Shown: in pieces, positions 50,790-59,331 of the stretch
How positions within the stretch are numbered: position 1 is the stretch's first letter
How the letters are laid out: each line of letters starts with the position of its first letter
Assembly: GCA_964582545.1 (NCBI GenBank)
Contig: CAZOSB010000014.1
Span: forward strand, 1 to 61,478
DNA: 61,478 nt
Source: JAVVUJ01 sp964582545
GTDB lineage: Bacteria > Bacillota > Clostridia > Peptostreptococcales > Anaerovoracaceae
Reading direction: 5' to 3'
The notes under the pieces: generated by a model
Told to the model about the DNA's origin: nothing
What the model saw: only the letters and a program-made list of their open reading frames with translations
Databases searched by the model: none
Position numbers and translations under genes: made by a program

Positions 50790-52808
50790 ATGTTAAATTT
50801 TAATAATGAGTATAAGGAAAGGCTTGCTAGAGCATGGGAAAAATTTATTAACTATGAAGAACATGACTATTCCTTTATTCGCAAAGAAATCTATGAATCA
50901 TGGGTTAGATCTAGAGCAAATCACGTGATACCCAAAGGCTTTGATCCAGAGGTTCTGTCGGAAAAGGAATTGAAAAAAAGGGTAAAACACAATAAAGTAC
51001 TGATTAAGACTGTTCGACCTTATATGGAAAAGCTATACTCCATCGTAGAGGGATCAGGGTATTATATATTGCTCACCGATGAAGAAGGTTACATCATCAG
51101 CCAAATAGGCGATCAGCCCATTGCGGAGACAAGCGAGAAGGTTTCCCAATTGGTGTTAGGAGCCACTAGGCATGAGTCTATCTGCGGAACCGGTGGTATT
51201 GGTACGGCCATTGCGCTCAAGAAACCAGTGCTGGTTTGGGGAAATGAGCACTATATTAAAAGCCACCAATCCTATACCTGTTGTGCCGCACCTATTGTAA
51301 ATAGTTCGGATGAGTTGATTGGGTGCCTAAATATTACGGGACTGAGCAGCGAGGTTCACACCCACACATTAGGAATGATTATTAGCGCCGTAGATGGCAT
51401 CACAAAAGAGTTAAAGATGAAGGAAGCTTACGAGCAGATCGAAAGAATCAGTAAACAAAAAAATACAATAATAGAAGCCATTTCATCAGGGCTAATCTTA
51501 TTAAATGAGCAAAATGAAATCATTCAAATTAACGGCATGGGGTTGGAGATGTTTGACTTTACTAAGGAAGAAGTTCTAGGAAACCCCATTTCCCAGTTGC
51601 TATCCTTCGATGAGTCGGAAAGTTTTGAACAATTTTTAAGGGATCGCTTGATTATTTCAGATAAAGAAACCTCCATTCAAGTTATTCATAAACAGCTGCT
51701 GCCCAAAAACTATATTATCAGCATTAAAGCTTTGCATTCTGCCATCAATGAGTACTTGGGGTGTGTAATCATTCTAAAGGAAGCGGAATACGTACATAAA
51801 CTGGCAAATAAAATCAGCGGATACAAGCCGTCTTTTACTTTTTCATCCATCGTTGGAAGTTCTAGCATTATCAACAGCTTGATTGCCATCAGCAAAAGAG
51901 CTGCTCAAGGATCCTCCAATGTATTAATCTTAGGTGAAAGCGGCACGGGAAAGGAACTGATTGCTCAATCCATTCACAATGCCAGCGGTTATTCAGGGGG
52001 ACCGTTTATAGCTATCAATTGCGGTGCGTTACCTAAAGGGTTAGTGCAAAGTGAGCTGTTTGGTTTTGAGAAGGGCTCCTTCACTGGTGCAAACAAGGAA
52101 GGGCATCCCGGGAAGTTTGAACTGGCAGATGGTGGAACGCTGTTTTTGGATGAAATTGGAGATTTACCCTTGGATGTTCAGGCGGTGCTGTTGAGGGTTC
52201 TGCAAAATAAGGAGATTGTCAGAATTGGTGGAAAACATGCAAAAAAAGTGAACGTTAGAATTGTAGCGGCTACGAATACCGATTTAAGGAAAGCGATTCA
52301 GGAAAAGGTGTTCAGGGAGGATCTTTACTATCGGTTGAACGTGCTCACCATCAATGTTCCTCCGCTAAGAGAGCGAGGGAATGACATCATAGAATTAGCA
52401 CAATATTTTGCAAAGGGTTTCATGGGGCTGAAGAAAAAAATCACTTATGATGAAGAGGTGTTGAGAATTTTTCAGTCATATGGGTGGCCAGGAAATGTGC
52501 GAGAGCTAGAGAATGTAGTGGAACGGGCCATAAATGTGACGGATAGCGGTAGGATTACCGCCACAGATTTACCGGAATATCTGGTAGAAGCCTCCCTGAA
52601 AGGGGGTAAAAACATTCAGGGAAGTTATCATACAGAAGAATCCGTGCAAATGCTAGATCTGGAAGATAAAAGTAAAATGATTTGCGCACTTCTAAACAGA
52701 TGTGGAGGCAATGTTCAGCAGGCCGCCAACGAATTGGGAATCAGTCGAAGGACGTTATACCGAAAAATAGAAAAGTATCATATAAAACCGGAGAATTATC
52801 GATTATAA
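50790..52808 (+). CDS. sigma-54-dependent transcriptional activator (GAF-PAS-AAA+-Fis)
   Basis: A 672-residue enhancer-binding protein of the AcoR/DhaR layout. A GAF-like sensor (about 60-205, with the DEEGYI and SICGTGGIGTAIA segments) is followed by a PAS domain (about 225-335) and an AAA+ domain with Walker A GESGTGKE (382-389) and the sigma-54 contact loop GSFTGA (429-434). A Fis-type helix-turn-helix follows at the C-terminus (NVQQAANELGISRRTLYRKI). There is no receiver domain, so a small ligand probably controls it. It is divergent from the glycyl radical enzyme operon, which carries a sigma-54 promoter, and most likely activates it. Confidence 0.94.
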   Translation: MLNFNNEYKERLARAWEKFINYEEHDYSFIRKEIYESWVRSRANHVIPKGFDPEVLSEKELKKRVKHNKVLIKTVRPYMEKLYSIVEGSGYYILLTDEEGYIISQIGDQPIAETSEKVSQLVLGATRHESICGTGGIGTAIALKKPVLVWGNEHYIKSHQSYTCCAAPIVNSSDELIGCLNITGLSSEVHTHTLGMIISAVDGITKELKMKEAYEQIERISKQKNTIIEAISSGLILLNEQNEIIQINGMGLEMFDFTKEEVLGNPISQLLSFDESESFEQFLRDRLIISDKETSIQVIHKQLLPKNYIISIKALHSAINEYLGCVIILKEAEYVHKLANKISGYKPSFTFSSIVGSSSIINSLIAISKRAAQGSSNVLILGESGTGKELIAQSIHNASGYSGGPFIAINCGALPKGLVQSELFGFEKGSFTGANKEGHPGKFELADGGTLFLDEIGDLPLDVQAVLLRVLQNKEIVRIGGKHAKKVNVRIVAATNTDLRKAIQEKVFREDLYYRLNVLTINVPPLRERGNDIIELAQYFAKGFMGLKKKITYDEEVLRIFQSYGWPGNVRELENVVERAINVTDSGRITATDLPEYLVEASLKGGKNIQGSYHTEESVQMLDLEDKSKMICALLNRCGGNVQQAANELGISRRTLYRKIEKYHIKPENYRL

Positions 52809-52839
52809 ATCAATTGTAAATCAAATGGAAATTTTTGAA

Positions 52840-52873
52840 AAAAAATAGCCTTTAGATTTAAAAGGCTATTTTG
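52840..52873. terminator. terminator between activator and PFK genes
   Basis: AAAAATAGCCTTT (52841-52853) pairs with AAAAGGCTATTTT (52860-52872). A-rich and T-rich flanks let it work in both directions for the convergent genes. Confidence 0.82.
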
Positions 52874-52922
52874 ACATTTGAAATCATTTGAAAAATTTGT
52901 AGTAGACTCTTTAATTAATAAA

Positions 52923-54173
52923 TTAAAGCTCTCTGGTCATAATTCTTTTCAGGTTGGCAAACTTAGGAAGACCATCTTCCATAGGCAGATTGTGTTCGCC
53001 TTGGATCAAAGGCAGCGCATAGTCGATAAAAGGCTGCAACAATCCATTTCCGGCCTCGTTGATCCACTCTCTTGGAATTTTCTTCTCTACATTAGCCACG
53101 TCGATTAAGTCCACCAAGATGGTGTTGCACTTATATTCGCAGCCCTCCGCTCTCTCAAAGCCTACCATCTTATCGGTTTCCCCCGCCTGAGCAGCTTCAA
53201 AAGCGGTTTTTCCAGCCATATAGGCTTCGTTTACGTCATTGGCAGAAGCGATATGTGAAGCGCATCTTTGAATCAAGCCAAACTCTATCCCTCTGACCTT
53301 CGCGTTAATCTTTGCTTTCGCAAAATTGGCTAAGCTTCCAGCCAATCCGCCCATTCTGGCATGACCAAAAGCATCCTTATCCTTTGAAGTATCGGAGAAA
53401 TAAGAGGAGATATAGGTGCCGTTTTTATCCACAAGACCTTCAGATACAGTGACCAAGACATCTCCGTTTTTCTCATAAACTCTGGATACATCAGAAATAA
53501 AATCTGCCAAGTCAAAAGGTACTTCTGGCAAGTAGATCAAGTCAGGACCGGTTCCCTTATGCTTTGCCAATGCGGATGCGGCGGTGAGCCATCCGGCATT
53601 TCGACCCATGATCTCTATCACCGTAATGGAACCTGTGTCGTACACACGAGCATCTCTAGCCACTTCCATACAGGTGGTTGCCACGTATTTGGCGGCACTT
53701 CCGTATCCGGGGCAGTGATCTGTACCGGCTAAGTCGTTATCTATGGTTTTTGGGATGCCGATTACCCTGCATTCATAATTGTTTTGGGAAAGAAAGCTGC
53801 TGATTTTACTGCAGGTATCCATAGAATCGTTGCCGCCATTATAAAAGAAATATTTGATATTATACTTTTGAAATACATCTAAAATTCGCTTATAATCCGT
53901 ATCGTCTACCATAAAGTCCTTCAACTTATATCGGCAGGTTCCCAGGACAGATGCAGGAGTATATCTCATATAAGCAAGCTCCTGTGGATCCTCTAAGGTT
54001 AAGTCGTATAATCTGTCGTTTAATACTCCTTTTATACCGTGTGCCGCACCGTATACCTTTTCTACGCAGTCCGCTTTTAGTGCAGCTTCAATACAGCCTA
54101 GAGCGCTGGCGTTGATGACAGAAGTCGGTCCCCCCGACTGTGCAACTAAACAATTTCCTTTTAATTCAGCCAT
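52923..54173 (-). CDS. PPi-type 6-phosphofructokinase (diphosphate-dependent PFK family)
   Basis: A 416-residue PfkA-superfamily kinase. The phosphate-donor site reads GGNDS (113-117), where ATP enzymes have GGDGS, and PKTIDND (141-147) has the lysine found in PPi-dependent enzymes. MGRNAGWLTAASALA is also conserved. It should phosphorylate fructose 6-phosphate with PPi. Its promoter is flanked by two LacI-type operators next to the inositol regulator, so it is likely induced with inositol breakdown and may phosphorylate a pathway intermediate instead. TTGGAGGTAAATAAAA precedes the ATG. The donor prediction is firm, the acceptor is open. Confidence 0.88.
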   Translation of the reverse strand: MAELKGNCLVAQSGGPTSVINASALGCIEAALKADCVEKVYGAAHGIKGVLNDRLYDLTLEDPQELAYMRYTPASVLGTCRYKLKDFMVDDTDYKRILDVFQKYNIKYFFYNGGNDSMDTCSKISSFLSQNNYECRVIGIPKTIDNDLAGTDHCPGYGSAAKYVATTCMEVARDARVYDTGSITVIEIMGRNAGWLTAASALAKHKGTGPDLIYLPEVPFDLADFISDVSRVYEKNGDVLVTVSEGLVDKNGTYISSYFSDTSKDKDAFGHARMGGLAGSLANFAKAKINAKVRGIEFGLIQRCASHIASANDVNEAYMAGKTAFEAAQAGETDKMVGFERAEGCEYKCNTILVDLIDVANVEKKIPREWINEAGNGLLQPFIDYALPLIQGEHNLPMEDGLPKFANLKRIMTREL

Positions 54174-54230
54174 TTTTATTTACCTCCAAAAAAACTAATT
54201 ATAATTTTCAGAAAACTATTGCTTTTTACT

Positions 54231-54240
54231 CAAACGTTTG
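54231..54240. promoter_or_regulatory. LacI-type operator, PFK-proximal
   Basis: Perfect palindrome CAAACGTTTG, identical over at least 16 bp (TTTACTCAAACGTTTGC) with the second site at 54268. It lies 2 bp downstream of the PFK -10 element, where a bound repressor would block initiation. Confidence 0.85.
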
Positions 54241-54242
54241 CT

Positions 54243-54270
54243 ATTATGATTTTACGTAATATTTACTCAA
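54243..54270 (-). promoter_or_regulatory. promoter of the PPi-PFK gene
   Basis: Read on the minus strand: TTGAGT (54270-54265), 16-bp spacer, CATAAT (54248-54243). The -35 overlaps the distal operator by 3 bp and the -10 abuts the proximal one, a classic repressed layout. Confidence 0.6.
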
Positions 54271-54277
54271 ACGTTTG
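54268..54277. promoter_or_regulatory. LacI-type operator, regulator-proximal
   Basis: Perfect palindrome CAAACGTTTG, 37 bp centre to centre from the first site. It overlaps the PFK -35 and lies upstream of the regulator gene, so one repressor could control both directions. Confidence 0.85.
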
Positions 54278-54287
54278 CGAGAAATAT

Positions 54288-54315
54288 TTTACGGGAATAT
54301 TGTGAAACATACAAT
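54288..54315 (+). promoter_or_regulatory. possible promoter of the lacI-iol operon
   Basis: TTTACG (54288-54293), 16-bp spacer, TACAAT (54310-54315). It is weak at -35. It starts 11 bp after the distal operator, so a bound repressor could hinder it. Confidence 0.4.
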
Positions 54316-54385
54316 GCCATTTCATTATTTTAACACAATTTTTAAATTTAACAAGTTTTTTATTTTAAATTTATGAAGGTGCCAT

Positions 54386-55420
54386 ATGACAGTTACCATA
54401 AAAGACGTTGCTAAGAAGCTAGGGATATCATATTCATCGGTTTCCAGGGCCTTAAATGGAAAAGCAGGTGTCAGTCGAGAAACCAGAAATAAGATTAAAA
54501 AAGCAGCGGATGAAATGGGTTATCAGCCGAACTTTCTTGCTAGAAGTCTCGTAAATAGAACGACGAAGACCATTGGTGTGGTAGTTCCCGATATATCTAA
54601 TCCTTTCTTCTGCGCCATCGTAACGGGGATTACGGAAGCGGCGGCAGATAAAAAATTTGATGTGCTACTTTGCGTCTCTAACTGGGATGTTGCCAAGGAA
54701 ATGGAATATATTACTACTCTAAAAAATAAGCAAGTGGATGGAATTATCTTAAAACCATCAAGTGATAAAGAGAAAGATTTGTATCATGACATAGATTTAC
54801 CACTGTTGTTTCTGGAAAGTTGGTTCTCCGGAAGTGGCGGAAGTATCGTGGAAGTAGACAACAAAAAAGGAGGTTACCTTGCTGCCAATCATCTCATAAA
54901 GTGCGGATACCGGCACATCGGAATTATTGGCGGTAGAGTGGGATCTTTCTCTTCCAACCAAAGGCTGGAGGGGTATAAAGAAGCTTTGCAGGAACATGGA
55001 CTGAAGGTTAAGGAAGCGCTGATTAGCAAAGGAAATCCATTTACGGTAGCCGGTGGATATAAAGCAACGGAGAAATTACTAAAAAACAATAAAAATGTAG
55101 ATGCTATATTTGCGGCCAACGACATCATGGCATTAGGTGCCATGCAGTTATTAAATGAGAAGGGAATTGCTGTTCCCGAGCAAATGGGCATTATCGGATT
55201 TGACGATATCCCGTACGCGGCCTTACCTCAAATTATGCTGAGTACCATCAACCAGCCCAAAGAAGAAATGGGGAAAATCGCTTTTACAACATTATATGAA
55301 CATATAAAAAATAAGGATACAAGTTTGTCCAAGAGAATCGTACTACAACCGCAGCTTGCTATTAGGAGCACGACTTGTGACATAAATAACATTGGAGGTC
55401 TATCAGATGGAAAAAATTAA
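54386..55420 (+). CDS. LacI-family transcriptional regulator of the inositol operon
   Basis: A 344-residue LacI/GalR repressor: N-terminal helix-turn-helix (TIKDVAKKLGISYSSVSRAL) with hinge helix (PNFLARSLVNRTT), then a type I periplasmic-binding-like ligand domain (IGVVVPDISNPFFCAIV; DAIFAANDIMALGAM; GIIGFDDIPYAALPQI). Two palindromic CAAACGTTTG operators, the form expected for this family, lie directly upstream. It probably represses itself, the following inositol genes and the divergent PFK gene; the effector may be inositol or an inosose. GAAGGTGCCAT precedes the ATG. Its last 14 nt overlap the next gene. Confidence 0.93.
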   Translation: MTVTIKDVAKKLGISYSSVSRALNGKAGVSRETRNKIKKAADEMGYQPNFLARSLVNRTTKTIGVVVPDISNPFFCAIVTGITEAAADKKFDVLLCVSNWDVAKEMEYITTLKNKQVDGIILKPSSDKEKDLYHDIDLPLLFLESWFSGSGGSIVEVDNKKGGYLAANHLIKCGYRHIGIIGGRVGSFSSNQRLEGYKEALQEHGLKVKEALISKGNPFTVAGGYKATEKLLKNNKNVDAIFAANDIMALGAMQLLNEKGIAVPEQMGIIGFDDIPYAALPQIMLSTINQPKEEMGKIAFTTLYEHIKNKDTSLSKRIVLQPQLAIRSTTCDINNIGGLSDGKN

Positions 55421-56420
55421 AATGGGTATTGTAGGATTGGGAAGGTTGGGTAAGGTTCATGCTTTAAACATTGCGTTTCAAATTCCCAATGCCGAATTGG
55501 TTGCAGTTTGCAGCCCAGTGAAATCGGAAATCGACGAAGCCGTATCTCAATGGGGTGTTCCCTTTGGTTATACGGACTTCGATGAAATGATACAGAACAG
55601 AGAGCTACAGGCGATTGCTATTCTTTCTCCTTCTCCTTTTCATGTCAGGCACATAGTCTCCGCCCTTGAGGCGGGGCTCCATGTGTTTGTAGATAAACCC
55701 TTGGGAGTTACGGTGGAAGAGTGCAAAATTGCGGAGGAGGCCGTCAATCGGCATAAAGAGTTGACCTTCATGTTAGGATTCATGAGAAGATATGACCCTT
55801 CCTATGTATATGCAAAAAAATTAATAGACGAAGGCAAAATTGGAAAGGTGTTTATGGCAAAATTTGCTAGTCTGGATCCGGAAACCAATGTTCAGGGAGC
55901 CATTAAGTTTGCACCTACCAGCGGCGGAATTTTCTTGGATATGGCGGTACATGACATCGATTTGGCAAGATGGTTTTTAGGGGATGAAGTTGAGGAAATT
56001 TACGCTTTAGGTGGGAGCTTTGTTCATGAGGAGTTTGGAGAGTTTGGAGATTGTGACAACGCTTGCGCTATGATGAAGTTTAAAAATCAATCCATTGCCA
56101 TGCTTCATGCCGGAAGGAATGCCGCTCATGGTTACCATGTAGAAACTGAGATCATCGGGGAAAAGGGTTCTCTGAGAATTGCGGCAGAGCCCAGAAAAAA
56201 TCTATGCACCATATATGATGATTCGGGAATCGTCAATGAATGTTCTCAAGATTTTCAAGAGAGATTTAGTGAGGCCTATCTCTTAGAAATGAAGGAATTT
56301 GTCAACTGCATTCTCGAGAAGAGGCAACCGATCATTACCGTGCAGGACGGTGTAAAAGATACAGAAGTGGCTTTTGCCGCAACTCGGGCTTTAAAAGAAA
56401 AATGCGTTGTACGTTTATAA
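55407..56420 (+). CDS. inositol 2-dehydrogenase-like oxidoreductase (Gfo/Idh/MocA), first copy
   Basis: A 337-residue NAD(P)-dependent oxidoreductase of the Gfo/Idh/MocA family. The Rossmann turn GLGRLGKVHA is near residues 10-19. The catalytic lysine is in VDKPLG, where most members have EKP. The aspartate and histidine of the proton relay are in FLDMAVHDIDLARW. In an iol operon it probably oxidises myo- or scyllo-inositol to the inosose, while the second copy at 59332 handles another isomer. I chose the ATG at 55407 because GGAGG lies 8 nt upstream; it overlaps the end of lacI by 14 nt. Confidence 0.85.
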   Translation: MEKIKMGIVGLGRLGKVHALNIAFQIPNAELVAVCSPVKSEIDEAVSQWGVPFGYTDFDEMIQNRELQAIAILSPSPFHVRHIVSALEAGLHVFVDKPLGVTVEECKIAEEAVNRHKELTFMLGFMRRYDPSYVYAKKLIDEGKIGKVFMAKFASLDPETNVQGAIKFAPTSGGIFLDMAVHDIDLARWFLGDEVEEIYALGGSFVHEEFGEFGDCDNACAMMKFKNQSIAMLHAGRNAAHGYHVETEIIGEKGSLRIAAEPRKNLCTIYDDSGIVNECSQDFQERFSEAYLLEMKEFVNCILEKRQPIITVQDGVKDTEVAFAATRALKEKCVVRL

Positions 56421-56471
56421 TTATATTAAATTGGAATACTAAAAAATGTTATAAATTTTGGGAGGATTAAA

Positions 56472-58337
56472 ATGAAAACAGAAAAGTTGACAATGGCACA
56501 GGCTCTTGTAAAGTTTCTAGACAATCAATACATCAACATAGATGGGGAGGAGATTAAGTTTGTTCAAGGGGTCTTGGGAATTTTTGGTCACGGTATCGTG
56601 GTGGGATTGGGTGAAGCTTTGGAAGCAAAAGGGCACAGCCTGAAGTACTATCAAGGAAAAAGTGAGCAAGGAATGGCACACGTGGCATTGGGTTTTACGA
56701 AGCAAAAAAGAAGAAAGCAAATTATGGCAGTGACCAGCTCTATCGGTCCGGGGGCATTGAATATGGTAACGGCAGCCGGTACAGCTACAGCTAATCGACT
56801 TCCTGTTTTGTTTCTTCCGGCAGATGCTTATGCTACCAGACAGCCAGATCCTGTATTGCAACAGATAGAACAACCTTACGATTACAACTTGACTGCCAAC
56901 GATGCATTTAAGCCGGTGAGCAAATACTGGGATAGAGTGAGCCGACCAGAACAGCTAATCACCGCATGTATCAATGCCATGAGGGTTCTTACGGATCCTG
57001 CGGAAGCGGGTGCGGCAGTAATTTGTCTGCCTCAGGACGTAGAGGGCGAAGTGTATGACTATCCTGTGGAATTCTTGGAAAAGAGAGTTCACTACGTGCA
57101 GAGACGAGCACTGGATCAAGACACCTTGCAGAGAGTTGCCGATTTGATATGCCAAAAGAAGAAGCCCTTTATTCTTTGCGGTGGAGGGGTCAGATACTCC
57201 GATGCAGGTCAGGAATTTCAAAGCTTTGTGGAAGAATTTAACATTCCTTTTGGCGAAACCCAAGCGGGGAAAGGCACCGTACTGTTCGATTGCCCCATGA
57301 ATATGGGGGGGGCAGGATTGACGGGAACCTCCGCCAGCAACATTTTAGCCAAAGATGCCGATTTAGTCATTGGAATCGGAACTCGCTTGAACGACTTTCA
57401 CACTTGCTCTAAATATGCCTACCAAAACGAATCAATGGATATGATAGGCATTAACTTAAATCCTATGGATGCATATAAAATGAACGGGATGCCGGTTTTA
57501 GCGGATGCGAAGTTAGCTTTAGCCGCCATAACCCAAGAACTAAGAAAAAGAAATTATAAGAGCGGATATAAGGACGAGATAAAAAATGCTCGTGCCGATT
57601 GGGATAAAGAGGTAGACAGACTTTATGCCATGGAACACCAAGATGGTTTGTCTCAGACTAGAATTCTGGGAGAACTCAATGAAAAACTCATTCCAAAGGA
57701 TGGTATCGTAGTTACCGCTTCCGGCAGCTTGCCCAGCGATCTTCAGAGGGTATGGCGCTGCAGAGGAAATGATGTATACCACGTGGAGTATGGATTCTCC
57801 TGCATGGGATATGAAGTGAATGCGGCTTTAGGAGTAAAACTGGCAGAGCCCGACAGAGAGGTTTATAGCATACTGGGCGATGGAAGCTTCCTGATGCTTC
57901 ACTCGGAATTCGTAACAAGCTTGCAGGAAAATGTAAAAATTAATATAGTGCTATTGGATAATAACGGCTGCCAATGTATCCATAACTTACAAAAAAGCAA
58001 AGGAATTCCAAGTTTTGCAAATGAGTATCGATATAGGGCAACAGATACCGATAGATTGACCGGATCATACATGCCCATAGACTTTGCTATGGTAGCAAAC
58101 GGTTACGGTGGCAGTGGATTTACAGCACACACTGTGGAAGAAATTGAAGCATGCTTTGGAGAAATGAAACAATCACAAAATTCTACTTTAATCGACATTA
58201 AAACGGTTCCGGGAACCATGACTGATGGTTATGAAGCTTGGTGGAGAACTGGAGTTGCTCAAATTTCAAAGCATCCTGAGGTGGAGGCCGCAGCGAAGGA
58301 GAATGCAGAGTTTGTCGGAAAAGCACGTAAATTTTAA
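56472..58337 (+). CDS. iolD: trihydroxycyclohexane-1,2-dione acylhydrolase (IolD)
   Basis: A 621-residue ThDP enzyme that opens the ring of 3D-(3,5/4)-trihydroxycyclohexane-1,2-dione to give 5-deoxy-D-glucuronate. It matches the IolD family closely: GIFGHGIVVGLGEALE, the ThDP-activating E65 in YQGKSEQGMAH, ATRQPDPVLQQIEQPYDY, the metal/ThDP site GDGSF near 469, and a C-terminal MTDGYEAWWRTGVAQ. Length is close to the B. subtilis protein (637). It lies between two iolG-like genes and iolE. GGGAGGATTAAA precedes the ATG. Confidence 0.95.
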   Translation: MKTEKLTMAQALVKFLDNQYINIDGEEIKFVQGVLGIFGHGIVVGLGEALEAKGHSLKYYQGKSEQGMAHVALGFTKQKRRKQIMAVTSSIGPGALNMVTAAGTATANRLPVLFLPADAYATRQPDPVLQQIEQPYDYNLTANDAFKPVSKYWDRVSRPEQLITACINAMRVLTDPAEAGAAVICLPQDVEGEVYDYPVEFLEKRVHYVQRRALDQDTLQRVADLICQKKKPFILCGGGVRYSDAGQEFQSFVEEFNIPFGETQAGKGTVLFDCPMNMGGAGLTGTSASNILAKDADLVIGIGTRLNDFHTCSKYAYQNESMDMIGINLNPMDAYKMNGMPVLADAKLALAAITQELRKRNYKSGYKDEIKNARADWDKEVDRLYAMEHQDGLSQTRILGELNEKLIPKDGIVVTASGSLPSDLQRVWRCRGNDVYHVEYGFSCMGYEVNAALGVKLAEPDREVYSILGDGSFLMLHSEFVTSLQENVKINIVLLDNNGCQCIHNLQKSKGIPSFANEYRYRATDTDRLTGSYMPIDFAMVANGYGGSGFTAHTVEEIEACFGEMKQSQNSTLIDIKTVPGTMTDGYEAWWRTGVAQISKHPEVEAAAKENAEFVGKARKF

Positions 58338-58390
58338 GAAAAAAAATTACAAAAATAAGTTATAATTATTATTTAGAACGAGAGGAATCT

Positions 58391-59287
58391 ATGGATAAAA
58401 ATAAAGTAAAATTAGGGATAGCTCCCATCGCTTGGACCAATGATGATTTGCCGGATTTAGGCAAAGAAAATACTTTCCAACAGTGCATCAGCGAAATGGC
58501 TCTGGCAGGCTTTACCGGCTCTGAGGTGGGAAACAAATATCCCAAAGATACGAAGGAACTAAAGGCAGCTTTGGAATTGAGAAAGCTATGTATCTGCAAC
58601 GCATGGTTCAGCGCATGTTTTACCACAAAATCCATGGAAGAGGTGGAACAAGAGTTTATTGCCCATAGAGACTTTCTCCATGAAATGGGAGCGAAGGTAA
58701 TCGGAGCTTGTGAAGTAGGCAATAGCATACAGGGATTGGATAAAGCCGTGTTTGATGAAAAGCCTATTTACAGTGAGACCCAATGGGAAGTCGTTACCAA
58801 AGGTTTTAGTAGGCTAGCAGAGTTAGCAAAAGAAAAAGACATGAAGCTTTGCTGTCATCATCACATGGGGACAGGCGTGCAGACCCCTGCGGAAATCGAT
58901 CGCTTTATGGAGATGGTGAGCAGTGATGTTTATCTGCTGTTCGATACAGGACATCTGTATTATTCAGAAGGAAATCAGCAAGCTTGCTTAGATGTATTAA
59001 ATAAATATTTTGATAGGATTGCCCATGTTCATTTAAAGGATGTAAGGCCGGAGGTCTTGGCAGAGGTTAAAGAGAAGAAGATGAGCTTCCTGCAAGGAGT
59101 GAGGGCGGGAGCCTTTACGGTTCCGGGGGATGGCTGCATAGATTTTGAGCCTATCTTTCAGGTCTTGGAGGAAAAGGGCTACGAAGGTTGGTTCGTGGTG
59201 GAAGCAGAACAAGATCCGGCGAAAGCAAACGCTTTTGCTTATGCTTTGAAGGCACGAGAATATATTCAACAGAAGACAGGTCTGTAA
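58391..59287 (+). CDS. iolE: inosose dehydratase (IolE)
   Basis: A 298-residue TIM-barrel protein of the IolE type, which dehydrates scyllo-inosose (2-keto-myo-inositol) to the trihydroxycyclohexanedione used by IolD. The start KLGIAPIAWTNDDLPDLG is nearly diagnostic. Metal-binding segments CCHHHMGTGVQTP, LLFDTGHLYYSEG and HVHLKDVR follow, and EAEQDPAKANAF is near the end. The length equals the B. subtilis enzyme. It is in line with iolD and iolG. ACGAGAGGAATCT precedes the ATG. Confidence 0.95.
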   Translation: MDKNKVKLGIAPIAWTNDDLPDLGKENTFQQCISEMALAGFTGSEVGNKYPKDTKELKAALELRKLCICNAWFSACFTTKSMEEVEQEFIAHRDFLHEMGAKVIGACEVGNSIQGLDKAVFDEKPIYSETQWEVVTKGFSRLAELAKEKDMKLCCHHHMGTGVQTPAEIDRFMEMVSSDVYLLFDTGHLYYSEGNQQACLDVLNKYFDRIAHVHLKDVRPEVLAEVKEKKMSFLQGVRAGAFTVPGDGCIDFEPIFQVLEEKGYEGWFVVEAEQDPAKANAFAYALKAREYIQQKTGL

Positions 59288-59331
59288 ATACAGATTGTTT
59301 CAAGCATTATTTGTAAGAGAAGGAGAGTACC

